Assembly: GCA_005797835.1 (NCBI GenBank)
Contig: SYKG01000007.1
Location: forward strand, 1-35,800
DNA: 35,800 nucleotides
Direction: 5' to 3'
Source: Methylotenera sp.
GTDB taxonomy: Bacteria; Pseudomonadota; Gammaproteobacteria; Burkholderiales; Methylophilaceae
How positions within the stretch are numbered: position 1 is the first letter of the stretch; each line of letters starts with the position of its first letter. Below the pieces are notes generated by a model. That model searched no databases and had not been told where the DNA came from. It saw only the letters and a list, made by a program, of their open reading frames with translations. Positions 26,717 to 35,800 of this stretch are shown here, piece after piece. The translations under genes were made by a program, and so were the position numbers.

Positions 26717-27814
26717 TTAAGCGGGATAGAGTGCACCTAAAATGCGCAATCCTTCAGCACCAGTGGTATGAGGTATGTTACCTGGTTTTGAAAATAGCAT
26801 TTGTTTAGCAAGCCATGCAAATGCAGTAGCTTCAACTAATTGTGTCCTTATACCAAGTGCATCGGTGAGCTCGATTTTTATTTGCGGCCTTAATATTTTT
26901 AATCGTTCAACTAAAAAATCATTTAAAGCGCCACCACCACATAGATAAATTTCAGCAATATTTGCATCATGAGTATCTATTGCTTTTGCAATGCTTAATG
27001 CAGAAAGTTCTAAAAGTGTCCTTTGAATATCTTGCACGGAGTAAGATTTTTGCAGGTGTTTATTAAGCCAGGCTGCATTAAAGTGATCGCGACCTGTGCT
27101 TTTAGGCGAAGTTTTTTTGAAAAAAGCATCTTTAAAAAATGCCATAAGCAATGTTTCAATAAGCTTTCCTCCCCTAGCCCATGCACCATTCGCATCGAAT
27201 GTTTGATGACGATGCGTTTTACACCAGTGGTCTAATAAAAGATTACCAGGCCCGCTATCGAAGCCTAATACAGAAGTTTTGGGATTTAAAATAGTAATAT
27301 TGGCGATCCCTCCAATATTTACAATCGCACGATGAAGGGTTGGATGTGAAAAAATTTCTTGATGGAATGCGGGTACTAGAGGGGCACCTTCTCCCCCTGC
27401 AGCGACATCTCGGCTTCGAAAATCAGCAATCACATCGATATGAGAGAGCTCAGCCAAAAGGGCTGGATTTCCGATCTGTAAGGTGAAGCCCTTTTGAGGC
27501 TGATGGCGAACGGTTTGTCCATGAAACCCAATTGCTCTTATATTTTTGGATGTGCAACCTGCATCTTTAAGTAAAGTTTCAATAGCTTGATAGGCTATGT
27601 GACTCAACTTATTTCCTAGGAGGAGACTATCCTCGAGTTCGTTTTTATAGGGGGAATGAAGCTCTAAAAGATTTTTTTTGAATGTGTCCTTAAAGGGGAT
27701 ATAACTATGACCTACAATCATGACATCTAGACTTATTTCCCCAAAATCGACAAGAACGGCATCCATTCCATCGAGGCTGGTACCGGACATAAGACCTATA
27801 AATAATTTATTCAT
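26717..27814 (-). CDS. anmK: Anhydro-N-acetylmuramic acid kinase
   Basis: AnmK opens and phosphorylates 1,6-anhydro-MurNAc to MurNAc-6-phosphate in cell-wall recycling. The frame is open to 27943, but the ATG at 27814 gives MNKLFIGLMSGTSLDGMDAV, the exact family start with the ATP-binding loop, and 365 residues, the usual length. Other blocks are IGFHGQTVRHQP, DFRSRDVAAGGEGAPLVPAFH, VNIGGIANITIL, FDSGPGNLLLD and CGGGALNDFL. It diverges from tyrS across 108 bases. Confidence 0.96.
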   Translation of the reverse strand: MNKLFIGLMSGTSLDGMDAVLVDFGEISLDVMIVGHSYIPFKDTFKKNLLELHSPYKNELEDSLLLGNKLSHIAYQAIETLLKDAGCTSKNIRAIGFHGQTVRHQPQKGFTLQIGNPALLAELSHIDVIADFRSRDVAAGGEGAPLVPAFHQEIFSHPTLHRAIVNIGGIANITILNPKTSVLGFDSGPGNLLLDHWCKTHRHQTFDANGAWARGGKLIETLLMAFFKDAFFKKTSPKSTGRDHFNAAWLNKHLQKSYSVQDIQRTLLELSALSIAKAIDTHDANIAEIYLCGGGALNDFLVERLKILRPQIKIELTDALGIRTQLVEATAFAWLAKQMLFSKPGNIPHTTGAEGLRILGALYPA

Positions 27815-27922
27815 GCTTAAGATTGTAAATGGTTTATTTCCGCTATTTTCCTTATTGGTAAAATAATTTAGGCTAAAATGAAAACAATTATTAAACTTCA
27901 ATAAAATCATTCGGACATATTT

Positions 27923-29122
27923 GTGGCCACTGAAATTAATCAAGCATTAGCCCTTATCAAACGAGGTGCTGAAGAAATTCTTCTGGAGGAAGAGCTTCTT
28001 GAAAAACTCAAAAAAGGTAAACCTTTAAGAGTGAAAGCAGGTTTTGATCCTACAGCACCTGATCTTCATTTAGGTCATACCGTTTTATTAAATAAACTCA
28101 GGCAACTGCAGGACTTAGGCCATGATGTTTTATTTTTAATCGGGGATTTTACGGGCATGATTGGTGACCCGACAGGCAAAAGTTCGACACGACCCCCACT
28201 ATCCAAAGGCGAAGTTAAAAAAAATGCAGAGAGTTATACTGAGCAAGTTTTTAAAATATTAAAGCGTAATCAAACCGAAGTCGTTTTTAATTCAACATGG
28301 CTGACTGATCTTGGCGCAGCCGGTATCTTGAAATTAGCAGCAAGCCATACGGTTGCTCGCATGTTAGAACGTGATGATTTTAGTAAGCGCTACAAAGCGA
28401 ATCAACCTATTGCTATTCATGAATTCTTATACCCCCTTCTTCAAGGCTATGACTCTGTGGCGTTAAAAGCAGATTTAGAATTGGGCGGTACTGATCAGAA
28501 ATTTAATTTATTAATGGGGCGTGAATTACAAAAGCAAGCTGGGCAATCCCCTCAATGTGTTATTACTATGCCGCTTTTAGAGGGTTTAGACGGCGTTCAA
28601 AAAATGTCTAAATCGTTAGGAAATTATATTGGTATCGATGAAGCGCCTGAAACTATATTTGCAAAAATTATGTCGATTTCAGATGAATTAATGTGGAGAT
28701 ATATTGAGTTACTCTCCTTTGCATCTTTGGATGATATTGCGAGCTGGAAGGCGAGTGTGAAAGCAGGTCAAAATCCTCGTGATATTAAAGTCACTTTTGC
28801 CCAAGAAATTGTAGCGCGTTTTCATTCAAATGAAGCCTCAATTGAAGCACTGGATAATTTTCAAACACGATCTAGGGGGGGTATCCCAGACAATATACCT
28901 GAGGTCACGATTACGATTCAAACGAATACTATAGGCATTTTAAAACTTCTCAAAGAAGCGGCTCTGGTAGCAAGTACATCAGAAGCAATGAGGTTGATTG
29001 ATGGGGGAGGGATCAAGATTAATGGTGAGCGCTTAGAGGATGATAAAAAAATGATCGCTAAAAATAGTCAGTTTGTGGCTCAAGTGGGTAAACGAAAATT
29101 CGCAAGGATTAAAGTTCTTTAA
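27923..29122 (+). CDS. tyrS: Tyrosine--tRNA ligase
   Basis: This enzyme charges tRNA-Tyr. It belongs to the class I synthetases. The HIGH motif is HLGH in [15 protein letters not shown], and KMSKS is present in [15 protein letters not shown]-terminal S4 RNA-binding domain is seen in [20 protein letters not shown]. At 399 residues it is of the TyrZ-like form. It starts with GTG at 27923, with CGGA 7 bases upstream; no ATG is available. A hairpin at 29206 follows after a new promoter. Confidence 0.97.
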   Translation: MATEINQALALIKRGAEEILLEEELLEKLKKGKPLRVKAGFDPTAPDLHLGHTVLLNKLRQLQDLGHDVLFLIGDFTGMIGDPTGKSSTRPPLSKGEVKKNAESYTEQVFKILKRNQTEVVFNSTWLTDLGAAGILKLAASHTVARMLERDDFSKRYKANQPIAIHEFLYPLLQGYDSVALKADLELGGTDQKFNLLMGRELQKQAGQSPQCVITMPLLEGLDGVQKMSKSLGNYIGIDEAPETIFAKIMSISDELMWRYIELLSFASLDDIASWKASVKAGQNPRDIKVTFAQEIVARFHSNEASIEALDNFQTRSRGGIPDNIPEVTITIQTNTIGILKLLKEAALVASTSEAMRLIDGGGIKINGERLEDDKKMIAKNSQFVAQVGKRKFARIKVL

Positions 29123-29181
29123 TGCGACGGATCGTATTGATTTGGAATGAAATTTTGATTTCAATTATCTGAATTTATTGA

Positions 29182-29187
29182 TATAAT
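29182..29187 (+). promoter_or_regulatory. Candidate -10 box for the rimP-nusA-infB operon
   Basis: A perfect TATAAT lies 80 bases before the rimP ATG, just upstream of the hairpin at 29206. A -35 is not clear (TTTCAA at a 17-base spacing). This position suggests that the hairpin is in the leader of the operon rather than only ending tyrS. Confidence 0.45.
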
Positions 29188-29205
29188 TCTGCATGAAAAT
29201 ATAGG

Positions 29206-29226
29206 TGGGCTTTGAGCCCATTTTTT
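29206..29226 (+). terminator. Leader hairpin/attenuator-like terminator before rimP
   Basis: TGGGCT (29206-29211) pairs with AGCCCA (29215-29220) around TTG, followed by six T. The shape is a Rho-independent terminator. A hairpin of this kind in front of rimP is known in proteobacteria as the rimP leader, a proposed attenuator. Here a -10 box lies upstream, so both terminating tyrS and attenuating the operon are possible. Confidence 0.72.
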
Positions 29227-29266
29227 GTTTCTGCAACTTGAGTAATTTTAGGGAACAGCTTTAAAG

Positions 29267-29707
29267 ATGCAAAAGCTCGAAACATTAATTGAAAAAACTT
29301 TAATGCAGCTGGGATATGAATTGGTCGATTTGGAGATTTCAAATCGAGGAAAACTTTTGCGAGTTTATATTGATAAGCCTGGTTCAGTGACCATAGATGA
29401 TTGCACTTTAGTGAGTAACCATTTAGGTCACGTATTGACCGTAGAGCAGGATTTAGATTACGACCGACTAGAGGTGTCATCCCCTGGGATGGATCGAGTG
29501 TTAAAGAAATTAAATGATTTTGAGCGCTTCATAGGTGAGCGAGCTTCTGTGAAGCTAAGAATGCCTTTGGATGTGCGTAAAAATTTTATAGGCACCATTG
29601 ATGGAGTAGAAAAAGATACTGTTCTTTTGATGTGTGAGGGTGAGCTTTATCGTTTTGCTTTGTCAAATATTGATAAAGCACGATTAAGCCCAGAATTTAA
29701 ACGTTAG
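29267..29707 (+). CDS. rimP: Ribosome maturation factor RimP
   Basis: RimP helps assemble the 30S subunit. The 146 residues have the N-terminal domain (LGYELVDLEISNRGKLLRVY, LTVEQDLDYDRLEVSSPGMD; pieces shown) and the C-terminal SH3-like barrel. SSPGMDRVLKKLNDFERFIG is the characteristic block. It is the first gene of the rimP-nusA-infB-rbfA-truB operon. GGGA lies 12 bases before the ATG, a weak position. Confidence 0.96.
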   Translation: MQKLETLIEKTLMQLGYELVDLEISNRGKLLRVYIDKPGSVTIDDCTLVSNHLGHVLTVEQDLDYDRLEVSSPGMDRVLKKLNDFERFIGERASVKLRMPLDVRKNFIGTIDGVEKDTVLLMCEGELYRFALSNIDKARLSPEFKR

Positions 29708-29728
29708 CAATGCGTTGTGGAGATTGAA

Positions 29729-31195
29729 ATGAGTCGCGAGATTTTATTATTGGTGGATGCCTTAGCCCATGAAAAAAATGTTAACAAGGACGTGGTCTTT
29801 GAAGCACTTGAGTCAGCGTTAGCTTCAGCTACAAAGAAAAAAAATAAGGAAGATATTGATGTTCGCATCGAAATCAATCGCGACACGGGTGAGTACAAAT
29901 CTTTCAGACGCTGGACCATTTTGAACGATGATCTCATTGAAAATAAAGATGCTCAGATTTCACTTTCTGATCCCCGTGCAGAAGGTAAAGCTGAAAATGA
30001 TTCGATTGAGGTATCTCTAGAATCTATTGAGTTTGGCCGCATTGGGGCACAAGCTGCAAAACAAGTGATCTTACAAAAAATCCGGGAAGCTGAAAGAGAA
30101 CAAATTTTAGAGGATTTTTTAAGCCGCAATGAAAAATTAGTCACGGGCGTGATTAAACGTATGGATCGGGGTAATGGCATTATTGAAGTAGGTCGTATGG
30201 AAGCAGTCCTTCCTCGAGATCAAATGATTCCCAAGGAAAATTTACGTATCGGTGATCGCGTGAGAGCCTATTTGACCAATATTGAAAGAAGCCATCGCGG
30301 ACCTCAATTGATTTTATCTAGAACAGCACCTGAATTTCTTGTCCGTTTATTTGAACTTGAGGTACCTGAGATTGAAGAAGGCTTATTAGAAATTAAATCT
30401 GCATCTCGCGATCCTGGATTGCGTTCAAAAATTGCTGTGAAAGCAAATGATCAAAGAATTGATCCTGTAGGCACCTGTGTCGGTATGCGTGGATCGAGAG
30501 TGCAAGCAGTGACAGGCGAACTTGCAGGCGAACGAGTTGATATTGTTTTATGGTCTATGGAGTCAGCGCAATTTGTAATTAATGCGATGGCACCTGCTGA
30601 AGTTTCAAGCATTGTGGTAGATGAAGAAAAACACAGTATGGATGTTGTTGTGAATGAAGAAAATTTAGCACAAGCCATTGGACGAAACGGTCAAAATGTT
30701 CGTCTTGCCTCTGAATTGACAGGTTGGAATATTAATATTTTGACGGAAGCAGAGTCATCTAAGAAAAATGAAGAGGAGTATGCAAGTGCGAGTCAATTAT
30801 TCATTGCGAAACTGGATGTGGATGCAGACGTAGCTGATATTCTTGTCCAAGAAGGATTTAGTTCTCTAGAAGAAATTGCTTATGTGCCATTACAAGAGAT
30901 GATCGAGATTGAGGCCTTCGATGAAGATACAGTCAATGAACTTCGTTCACGTGCGCGAGCCGCTCTTTTGACTGAGGCAATTGCAAAAGAAGAAAAAGTT
31001 GAAGAAGCAGCAGAAGACTTACTCACGATGGAAGGTATGGATGATGCCACAGCTAATCTTCTTGCATCAAAAGGTATTTCAAAAATGGGGGATCTTGCAG
31101 ATCTTGCTGTAGATGAATTGGTTGAAATGACTTTGATGGATGAGGAGCGTGCGAAAGAGTTAATCATGACTGCTAGAGCACCCTGGTTTGTTTAA
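29729..31195 (+). CDS. nusA: Transcription termination/antitermination protein NusA
   Basis: NusA binds RNA polymerase and RNA and controls pausing, termination and antitermination. The ATG at 29729 (GGAG 6 bases before it) gives [18 protein letters not shown], the family start; a GTG at 29717 is in frame but less fitting. The order over 488 residues is an N-terminal polymerase-binding domain, an S1 domain (about 135-200, [19 protein letters not shown]), two KH domains ([32 protein letters not shown]) and two C-terminal acidic helix-hairpin repeats as in E. coli. It is followed by infB. Confidence 0.97.
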   Translation: MSREILLLVDALAHEKNVNKDVVFEALESALASATKKKNKEDIDVRIEINRDTGEYKSFRRWTILNDDLIENKDAQISLSDPRAEGKAENDSIEVSLESIEFGRIGAQAAKQVILQKIREAEREQILEDFLSRNEKLVTGVIKRMDRGNGIIEVGRMEAVLPRDQMIPKENLRIGDRVRAYLTNIERSHRGPQLILSRTAPEFLVRLFELEVPEIEEGLLEIKSASRDPGLRSKIAVKANDQRIDPVGTCVGMRGSRVQAVTGELAGERVDIVLWSMESAQFVINAMAPAEVSSIVVDEEKHSMDVVVNEENLAQAIGRNGQNVRLASELTGWNINILTEAESSKKNEEEYASASQLFIAKLDVDADVADILVQEGFSSLEEIAYVPLQEMIEIEAFDEDTVNELRSRARAALLTEAIAKEEKVEEAAEDLLTMEGMDDATANLLASKGISKMGDLADLAVDELVEMTLMDEERAKELIMTARAPWFV

Positions 31196-31232
31196 AGGCA
31201 CGCACCCTATCATGAATACTATGAGGTACTAA

Positions 31233-33731
31233 ATGGGACTATCAACTGTCACAAAATTTGCTGAGGAATTAGGATTGCCTGTCGATTTATTAATTGAACA
31301 GCTCAACAGCGCAGGTGTTGATAAATCAACAGCAGTTGATTCTTTAACGGAAGAAGATAAGTCAGCACTTTTAGAATATCTGCGTAAAGAGCACGGCCAA
31401 TCTCAAGTACCAAAAAATAAAATCACGTTAACCCGTAAACAAAATAAAGAAATTAAAAAAACAGATAGCACGGGACGCGCTCGCACCATTCAAGTTGAAG
31501 TCAGAAAAAAACGCGTACTTGTGAGACGTGAGGATGGACTTCCTATCGACCCCACTTTGTTAGCGTCTAAACCCACTGAATCAAAAGCTAAACCTCAAAC
31601 AAGAGCAGAAGTTCTTGGTGAGAATGAATTGTCGGTGCGAGAGGATGAAGCTAAACGACATGCAGCACTTGCAGCAGTTCAAGCTAAAGATCTTAGAAAA
31701 AAACAAGAAGTTGTTGATAAAGCGACCGCAACTCCAGTGGCTAAATTAAGTGAAGGCACCCTTCATCGTCCTGCATCTAAAGCGGGTGTTAAAGTTGAAG
31801 GTAAAGAAAAACAAATTGATAAAAGTGAAAAAGATTGGTCTGATCGTCAATTTAAAAAACGTACGCTTAAGGGCCGTGGAGATGCAGGCACTGCCTCAGG
31901 CTGGCGTTCACCTAAATCAAAATCAAAACACCATGAAGAAAATGAAGAGTCAACATTTGTAGCACCTACTGAACCAATTGTGCGTGACATTCCTGTGCCA
32001 GAAACGGTTTCAGTCGCTGATTTAGCGCACAAGATGTCTGTCAAAGCGACCGAAGTTATCAAGGTTCTTATGAATATGGGCATGATGGTGACGATAAACC
32101 AAATCTTAGATCAAGACACTGCAATGATTGTGGTAGGAGAAATGGGACATAACGCGATTGCAGCTTTAGACAATGATCCTGAAGCCCTAATCATTCAAGA
32201 TTCAACTATAGAAGCTATTTTAGAAACGCGACCGCCCGTGGTTACTGTGATGGGTCACGTGGACCATGGAAAAACTTCATTACTGGATTATATTCGAACA
32301 ACACGTGTGGCTTCTGAAGAAGCAGGGGGCATTACACAACATATTGGTGCATACCATGTAGAGACACCGCGTGGTATGGTTACCTTTTTAGATACACCAG
32401 GCCATGAAGCATTTACAGCAATGCGCGCTCGAGGTGCTAAAGCGACCGACATTGTAATTTTGGTGGTTGCTTCTGACGACGGAGTAATGCCACAAACTCT
32501 TGAAGCACTTAATCATGCAAAAGCAGCAAATGTCCCTATCGTAGTGGCGATTAATAAAATTGATAAACCTGAAGCAGCGCCTGAGCGGGTCAAAATGGAA
32601 CTTGTAGCGCAAGAAGTAGTGCCTGAAGATTTTGGTGGAGATACCATGTTCGTCGAAGTTTCAGCAAAATCAGGACAAGGTATCGATAAACTTCTTGAGT
32701 CAGTTCTTCTTCAAGCTGAGGTGTTAGAACTCAAAGCGCCTAAAAATACGCCAGCTAAAGGTATTGTCATTGAAGGGCGTTTAGATAAAGGCCGAGGCCC
32801 TATAGCGACGGTTCTTATTCAGTCAGGCACGTTAAAGCGCGGCGACACATTATTAGCAGGATCCGCTTTTGGACGTATTCGCGCAATACTTGATGAAACA
32901 GGTAAAGAAATTAAAGAAGCAGGACCCTCCATTCCTGTTGAGGTATTAGGTTTAGCAGATGTACCGAATGCGGGAGAAGAAGTTGTTGTATTAAACGATG
33001 AGCGTAAAGCCCGTGAAATTGCTTTATTTCGTCAAGGTAAATTTAGAGATGTGAAATTAGCAAGACAACAAGCTGCAAAACTAGAAAATATATTTGATCA
33101 AATGGCCGAAGGTGACGTAAAAGTTTTACCACTCATTATTAAATCTGATGTGCAAGGGTCTTACGAAGCTTTATCTACATCTTTACAAAAATTATCGACT
33201 GAAGAAGTAAAAGTGAATGTGATTCATGTGGGTGTAGGTGCTGTGACCGAGTCTGATGTTAATTTAGCGAGTGCCTCAAAAGCCATCCTTATTGCTTTCA
33301 ATGTGAGAGCAGAGGCAGGAGCAAGAAAATTAATCGACTCACTTGAGGTTGATGTGCATTACTACAGCATCATTTATGAAGCTGTTGATCAAGTGAAAGC
33401 AGCTCTCGGTGGATTATTATCACCCGAACAAAAAGAAAGTATTATTGGTATGGTTGAAATTCGCGAAGTATTTAAAATTTCTAAAGTGGGTTCTATCGCG
33501 GGTTGCTATGTCCAAGATGGCGCGATTCGCAGAAGCTCGATGGTTCGAGTTTTAAGAGATAATGTCGTGATTCATTCAGGCGAACTTGATTCTTTAAAAC
33601 GATTTAAAGATGATGTGAAAGAAGTAAAGAATAATTTTGAGTGCGGACTCTCTATTAAAAACTTTAATGAAATTGAAGTAGGCGATATGCTCGAAGTATT
33701 TGAAGTAGTTGAGGTTGCGCGTAAGCTTTAA
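31233..33731 (+). CDS. infB: Translation initiation factor IF-2
   Basis: IF-2 is the GTPase that brings initiator tRNA to the ribosome. The 832 residues have the short N-terminal IF2N domain ([20 protein letters not shown]), a long charged low-complexity linker, a second IF2N-like domain ([20 protein letters not shown]) and the G domain. In the G domain are [12 protein letters not shown] (near residue 341), [21 protein letters not shown] and SAKSGQG. C-terminal domains follow. GAGG stands 7 bases before the ATG. Confidence 0.98.
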   Translation: MGLSTVTKFAEELGLPVDLLIEQLNSAGVDKSTAVDSLTEEDKSALLEYLRKEHGQSQVPKNKITLTRKQNKEIKKTDSTGRARTIQVEVRKKRVLVRREDGLPIDPTLLASKPTESKAKPQTRAEVLGENELSVREDEAKRHAALAAVQAKDLRKKQEVVDKATATPVAKLSEGTLHRPASKAGVKVEGKEKQIDKSEKDWSDRQFKKRTLKGRGDAGTASGWRSPKSKSKHHEENEESTFVAPTEPIVRDIPVPETVSVADLAHKMSVKATEVIKVLMNMGMMVTINQILDQDTAMIVVGEMGHNAIAALDNDPEALIIQDSTIEAILETRPPVVTVMGHVDHGKTSLLDYIRTTRVASEEAGGITQHIGAYHVETPRGMVTFLDTPGHEAFTAMRARGAKATDIVILVVASDDGVMPQTLEALNHAKAANVPIVVAINKIDKPEAAPERVKMELVAQEVVPEDFGGDTMFVEVSAKSGQGIDKLLESVLLQAEVLELKAPKNTPAKGIVIEGRLDKGRGPIATVLIQSGTLKRGDTLLAGSAFGRIRAILDETGKEIKEAGPSIPVEVLGLADVPNAGEEVVVLNDERKAREIALFRQGKFRDVKLARQQAAKLENIFDQMAEGDVKVLPLIIKSDVQGSYEALSTSLQKLSTEEVKVNVIHVGVGAVTESDVNLASASKAILIAFNVRAEAGARKLIDSLEVDVHYYSIIYEAVDQVKAALGGLLSPEQKESIIGMVEIREVFKISKVGSIAGCYVQDGAIRRSSMVRVLRDNVVIHSGELDSLKRFKDDVKEVKNNFECGLSIKNFNEIEVGDMLEVFEVVEVARKL

Positions 33732-33732
33732 A

Positions 33733-34080
33733 ATGGTGAATCGATCCTATGCGAGGAGTGATCGCATTTCAGAACAAATTAAGCGAGAACTCGCAGGACT
33801 CATTCAATCAGAACTGAAAGATCCGGCAGTCGGGATGTTAACGATTACTGAAGTTCAAGTCACGCCTGATTTGCTTCATGCGAAAGTATATTTTACTTCA
33901 CCTACAAATGATCCTCTAATCATGCAAGGTTTAGAGCGCTCCTCAGGATATTTGCGTGCGCAACTATCAAAACGTATGGCAACACGTGGCATACCTCAAC
34001 TACATTTTGTATACGATACATCCATTGATGAAGGCATGAAGATTTCGCAACTTATTAAAGATGCCCTTCCCCCTCAGTAA
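33733..34080 (+). CDS. rbfA: Ribosome-binding factor A
   Basis: RbfA is a late 30S maturation factor and cold-shock protein. I use the ATG at 33733, one base after the infB stop, which gives MVNRSYARSDRISEQIKREL; the frame extends 8 codons upstream into infB without need. The 115 residues hold the KH-like fold with LAGLIQSELKDPAVGMLTIT and VYFTSP. Confidence 0.95.
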   Translation: MVNRSYARSDRISEQIKRELAGLIQSELKDPAVGMLTITEVQVTPDLLHAKVYFTSPTNDPLIMQGLERSSGYLRAQLSKRMATRGIPQLHFVYDTSIDEGMKISQLIKDALPPQ

Positions 34081-34088
34081 TTATCTCC

Positions 34089-34991
34089 ATGCAAATTAAA
34101 TCCATGAAACGCGAGATAAATGGCGTTTTCCTGTTAGATAAGCCTCTTGGATTTTCTTCAAATCAAGTATTAAAAAAGATTCAATGGCTCTTTAATGCAA
34201 AAAAAGCAGGACACACCGGGACACTTGATCCTATGGCTTCAGGACTTTTACCCATTTGTTTAGGTGAAGCTACAAAATTCTCTCATCACCTTCTTAATGC
34301 TAATAAAACTTATATCGCAACGATTCAATTAGGCATGACGACCACGACAGGTGACCAAGAAGGAGAGGTAGTTTCAGAAAAAGAGGTTATTTTAAATGAG
34401 GTTCAATTAAAAGAAACGTTGCAAAAATTTATGGGGGACATTACACAAATACCCCCTATGTATTCCGCGTTAAAATTTGAAGGCAAACCACTTTATGAAT
34501 ATGCAAGAAAGGGAATTGAAATTGAGCGGAAATCGAGACAAATAACGATTCATGATATAAAGCTTATGAAAATTGAGGCTAGCAAAATGACAGTTGAAGT
34601 TTTTTGCAGTAAGGGCACTTATATCCGCACGTTGGCAGAAGATATTGGGCAAGCATTAGGGTGTGGGGCCTATTTAAAAGCTTTAAAGCGCACTCAAACA
34701 GGCAATTTTCAAGTAGCTAATGCATTTTCGATCGAAGCCCTTGAAACTATGGCTATGTCCTCACGAGAGAAAGTACTATTACCCATAGATACTTTACTTA
34801 AAGGTTTATCATCGATTGAATTGACTTTTACTGAAATAGAAGCGATTAAAAAAGGGCAAAGCATTGATTTTAATGGTAAAAATTTAAATGAGTTACGTTT
34901 ATATAGTTCATCAGGTCAGTTTGTGGGAGTGGGTCAGCCCGACCTTCAAGGACGACTTTTGCCTAAGCGTTTAATCGCAAATATATTATAA
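34089..34991 (+). CDS. truB: tRNA pseudouridine-55 synthase
   Basis: TruB makes pseudouridine 55 in the T-loop of tRNAs. The catalytic aspartate is in GHTGTLDPMASGLLPI. GVFLLDKPLGFSSNQVLKK, TKFSHHLLNANKTYIAT, QIPPMYSALKFEGKPLYEYA and KGTYIRTLAEDIG are the family blocks (quoted in short pieces). At 300 residues it is of normal length. ATG 34089 or 34104 could be the start (MKREINGVFLLDKP from the second), and neither has a clear ribosome site. Confidence 0.96.
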   Translation: MQIKSMKREINGVFLLDKPLGFSSNQVLKKIQWLFNAKKAGHTGTLDPMASGLLPICLGEATKFSHHLLNANKTYIATIQLGMTTTTGDQEGEVVSEKEVILNEVQLKETLQKFMGDITQIPPMYSALKFEGKPLYEYARKGIEIERKSRQITIHDIKLMKIEASKMTVEVFCSKGTYIRTLAEDIGQALGCGAYLKALKRTQTGNFQVANAFSIEALETMAMSSREKVLLPIDTLLKGLSSIELTFTEIEAIKKGQSIDFNGKNLNELRLYSSSGQFVGVGQPDLQGRLLPKRLIANIL

Positions 34992-34999
34992 AAAACATA

Positions 35000-35028
35000 T
35001 TGTTAAATCAAAGGAATACAATTAAAAT
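35000..35028 (+). promoter_or_regulatory. Candidate rpsO promoter
   Basis: TTGTTA (35000-35005) and TAAAAT (35023-35028) are 17 bases apart and lie 30 bases before the rpsO ATG. AGGAG (35044-35048) is the ribosome site in the short leader. Confidence 0.6.
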
Positions 35029-35058
35029 ACGCGGTTCTGAATGAGGAGAAAAGATTAA

Positions 35059-35328
35059 ATGGCATCAACAGCATCAGAAAGAGCCAAAGTTGTAAGTGAA
35101 TATCAACAGGCAAAAAACGATACAGGATCCCCAGAAGTTCAAGTTGCACTTATCACAAGTCGTATTGGTCATTTAGCTGAACATTTTACAACTAATGCAA
35201 AAGACCACCACTCACGTCGCGGACTTTTAGCACTTGTAAGTCAACGCAGAAAATTATTAGATTACCTTAAAGGTAAGAATTTAGGTCGCTATCAAGTATT
35301 GATTGAGCGTCTTGGTTTACGTAAATAA
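35059..35328 (+). CDS. rpsO: 30S ribosomal protein S15
   Basis: An 89-residue primary 16S rRNA-binding protein. It carries [19 protein letters not shown], the rRNA-contact block [20 protein letters not shown], and the end [26 protein letters not shown] (parts shown). It sits between truB and pnp, as in E. coli. A terminator-like hairpin follows. Confidence 0.98.
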   Translation: MASTASERAKVVSEYQQAKNDTGSPEVQVALITSRIGHLAEHFTTNAKDHHSRRGLLALVSQRRKLLDYLKGKNLGRYQVLIERLGLRK

Positions 35329-35382
35329 TTTTTTTAATTATTTAATAATTAGTTTAAGAGATTATTGATTCGTAAGTTTTGA

Positions 35383-35427
35383 AGCCGATTGCAATCCTTC
35401 TTAAAAGGAAGATGCGTCGGCTTTTTT
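35383..35427 (+). terminator. Terminator-like hairpin between rpsO and pnp
   Basis: AGCCGA (35383-35388) pairs with TCGGCT (35417-35422), and an inner stem TCCTT (35395-35399) / AAGGA (35405-35409) lies inside it, with a run of six T after. It fits a partial terminator between rpsO and pnp, as known in E. coli. Confidence 0.75.
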
Positions 35428-35503
35428 ATTGGATGTTAAATGGTAGTTAATGTATTCGTTATTAAGAAGTGAATAACGGATGAAAAAAAGAAAAGGGTAA
35501 ATT

Positions 35504-35800
35504 ATGTTTAAAGCAATTAAGAAAAGTATTCAATTTGGTGCACACACCTTAACACTGGAAACAGGTGAAATAGCAAGACAAGCTGATGGTGCAGTATTAG
35601 TAAGTTATGGCGATACAGCGGTATTAGTGACAGTTGTAGGAAGACACGATGTAAAAGAAGGCCAAGATTTTTTTCCACTCACAGTTGATTATCAAGAAAA
35701 AACATATGCTGCAGGTAAAATTCCTGGCGGTTTTTTCAAACGAGAAGCACGCCCAAGCGAAAAAGAGACACTAACCTCACGTCTCATTGATCGTCCATTA
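35504..35800 (+). CDS. pnp: Polynucleotide phosphorylase, 5' part only
   Basis: This is the first 99 codons of the 3'-to-5' phosphorolytic exoribonuclease of the RNA degradosome; the rest is beyond the window. The translation begins [20 protein letters not shown] and continues with [40 protein letters not shown] and [20 protein letters not shown], all PNPase RNase-PH-domain-1 blocks. AAGGG lies 9 bases before the ATG. The rpsO-pnp order is conserved. Confidence 0.96.
   Translation, partial: MFKAIKKSIQFGAHTLTLETGEIARQADGAVLVSYGDTAVLVTVVGRHDVKEGQDFFPLTVDYQEKTYAAGKIPGGFFKREARPSEKETLTSRLIDRPL

Noticed and set aside
1-35800. Mobile elements, CRISPR arrays, tRNA or rRNA genes
   Set aside because: No transposase, integrase, regularly spaced repeats or tRNA-like cloverleaf was noticed; the gene content is core chromosomal. 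This was a reading by eye, not a computed scan.

Overview
The window reads as an ordinary, gene-dense chromosomal segment of an AT-rich, streamlined Betaproteobacterium. My best guess is the Methylophilaceae (Methylopumilus / OM43-like methylotrophs). This is inferred from conserved gene order (yicC-gmk-rpoZ-spoT-ridA-recG-ubiC; rplM-rpsI-argC-coiled-coil-bactofilin-erpA; anmK and tyrS back to back; rimP-nusA-infB-rbfA-truB-rpsO-pnp), from the ubiquinone genes ubiC/ubiA, and from the low-GC codon use. It was not tested by a database search. No phage, insertion sequence, CRISPR array, tRNA or rRNA was seen, and no stretch over 300 bases lacks a gene.

Layout. 1-1805: the 5' part of hemC (minus) diverges from argH (plus). 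1815-7457 (minus): a complete tripartite RND efflux operon, in transcription order adaptor, pump, outer-membrane channel, with no regulator gene beside it. 7587-8632: a VIT1/CCC1-type metal transporter (minus) diverges from a small unknown membrane protein (plus). 8629-13415 (minus): a compact run of rph, rdgB, a 75-residue conserved protein, hemW, a TIGR01244-type sulfurtransferase-like protein, a radical SAM protein, a MarC-family protein and a 46-codon basic gene that resembles the ribosome-rescue factor ArfA. 13550-20503 (plus): yicC, gmk, rpoZ, spoT, ridA, recG and ubiC. 20592-22117: a TonB-type protein behind a Fur-box-like site, then ubiA. 22214-23048: rplM-rpsI with a strong promoter and a clear terminator. 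23178-25359: argC, a membrane-anchored coiled-coil protein, a bactofilin and erpA. 25366-27814 (minus): gltA and anmK. 27923-35800 (plus): tyrS, then the translation/RNA superoperon rimP-nusA-infB-rbfA-truB-rpsO and the start of pnp.

The genes cover core functions: haem and arginine synthesis, translation and RNA processing, the stringent response, DNA repair, ubiquinone synthesis and the TCA cycle. The accessory parts are the efflux pump, the metal transporter, TonB and a few unknown small proteins. I found no clearly new biological system. The points most worth a second look are the ArfA-like small gene, the Fur-box-like site before tonB, the apparent non-standard recG start, a possibly leaderless argH, and the small membrane/coiled-coil proteins.
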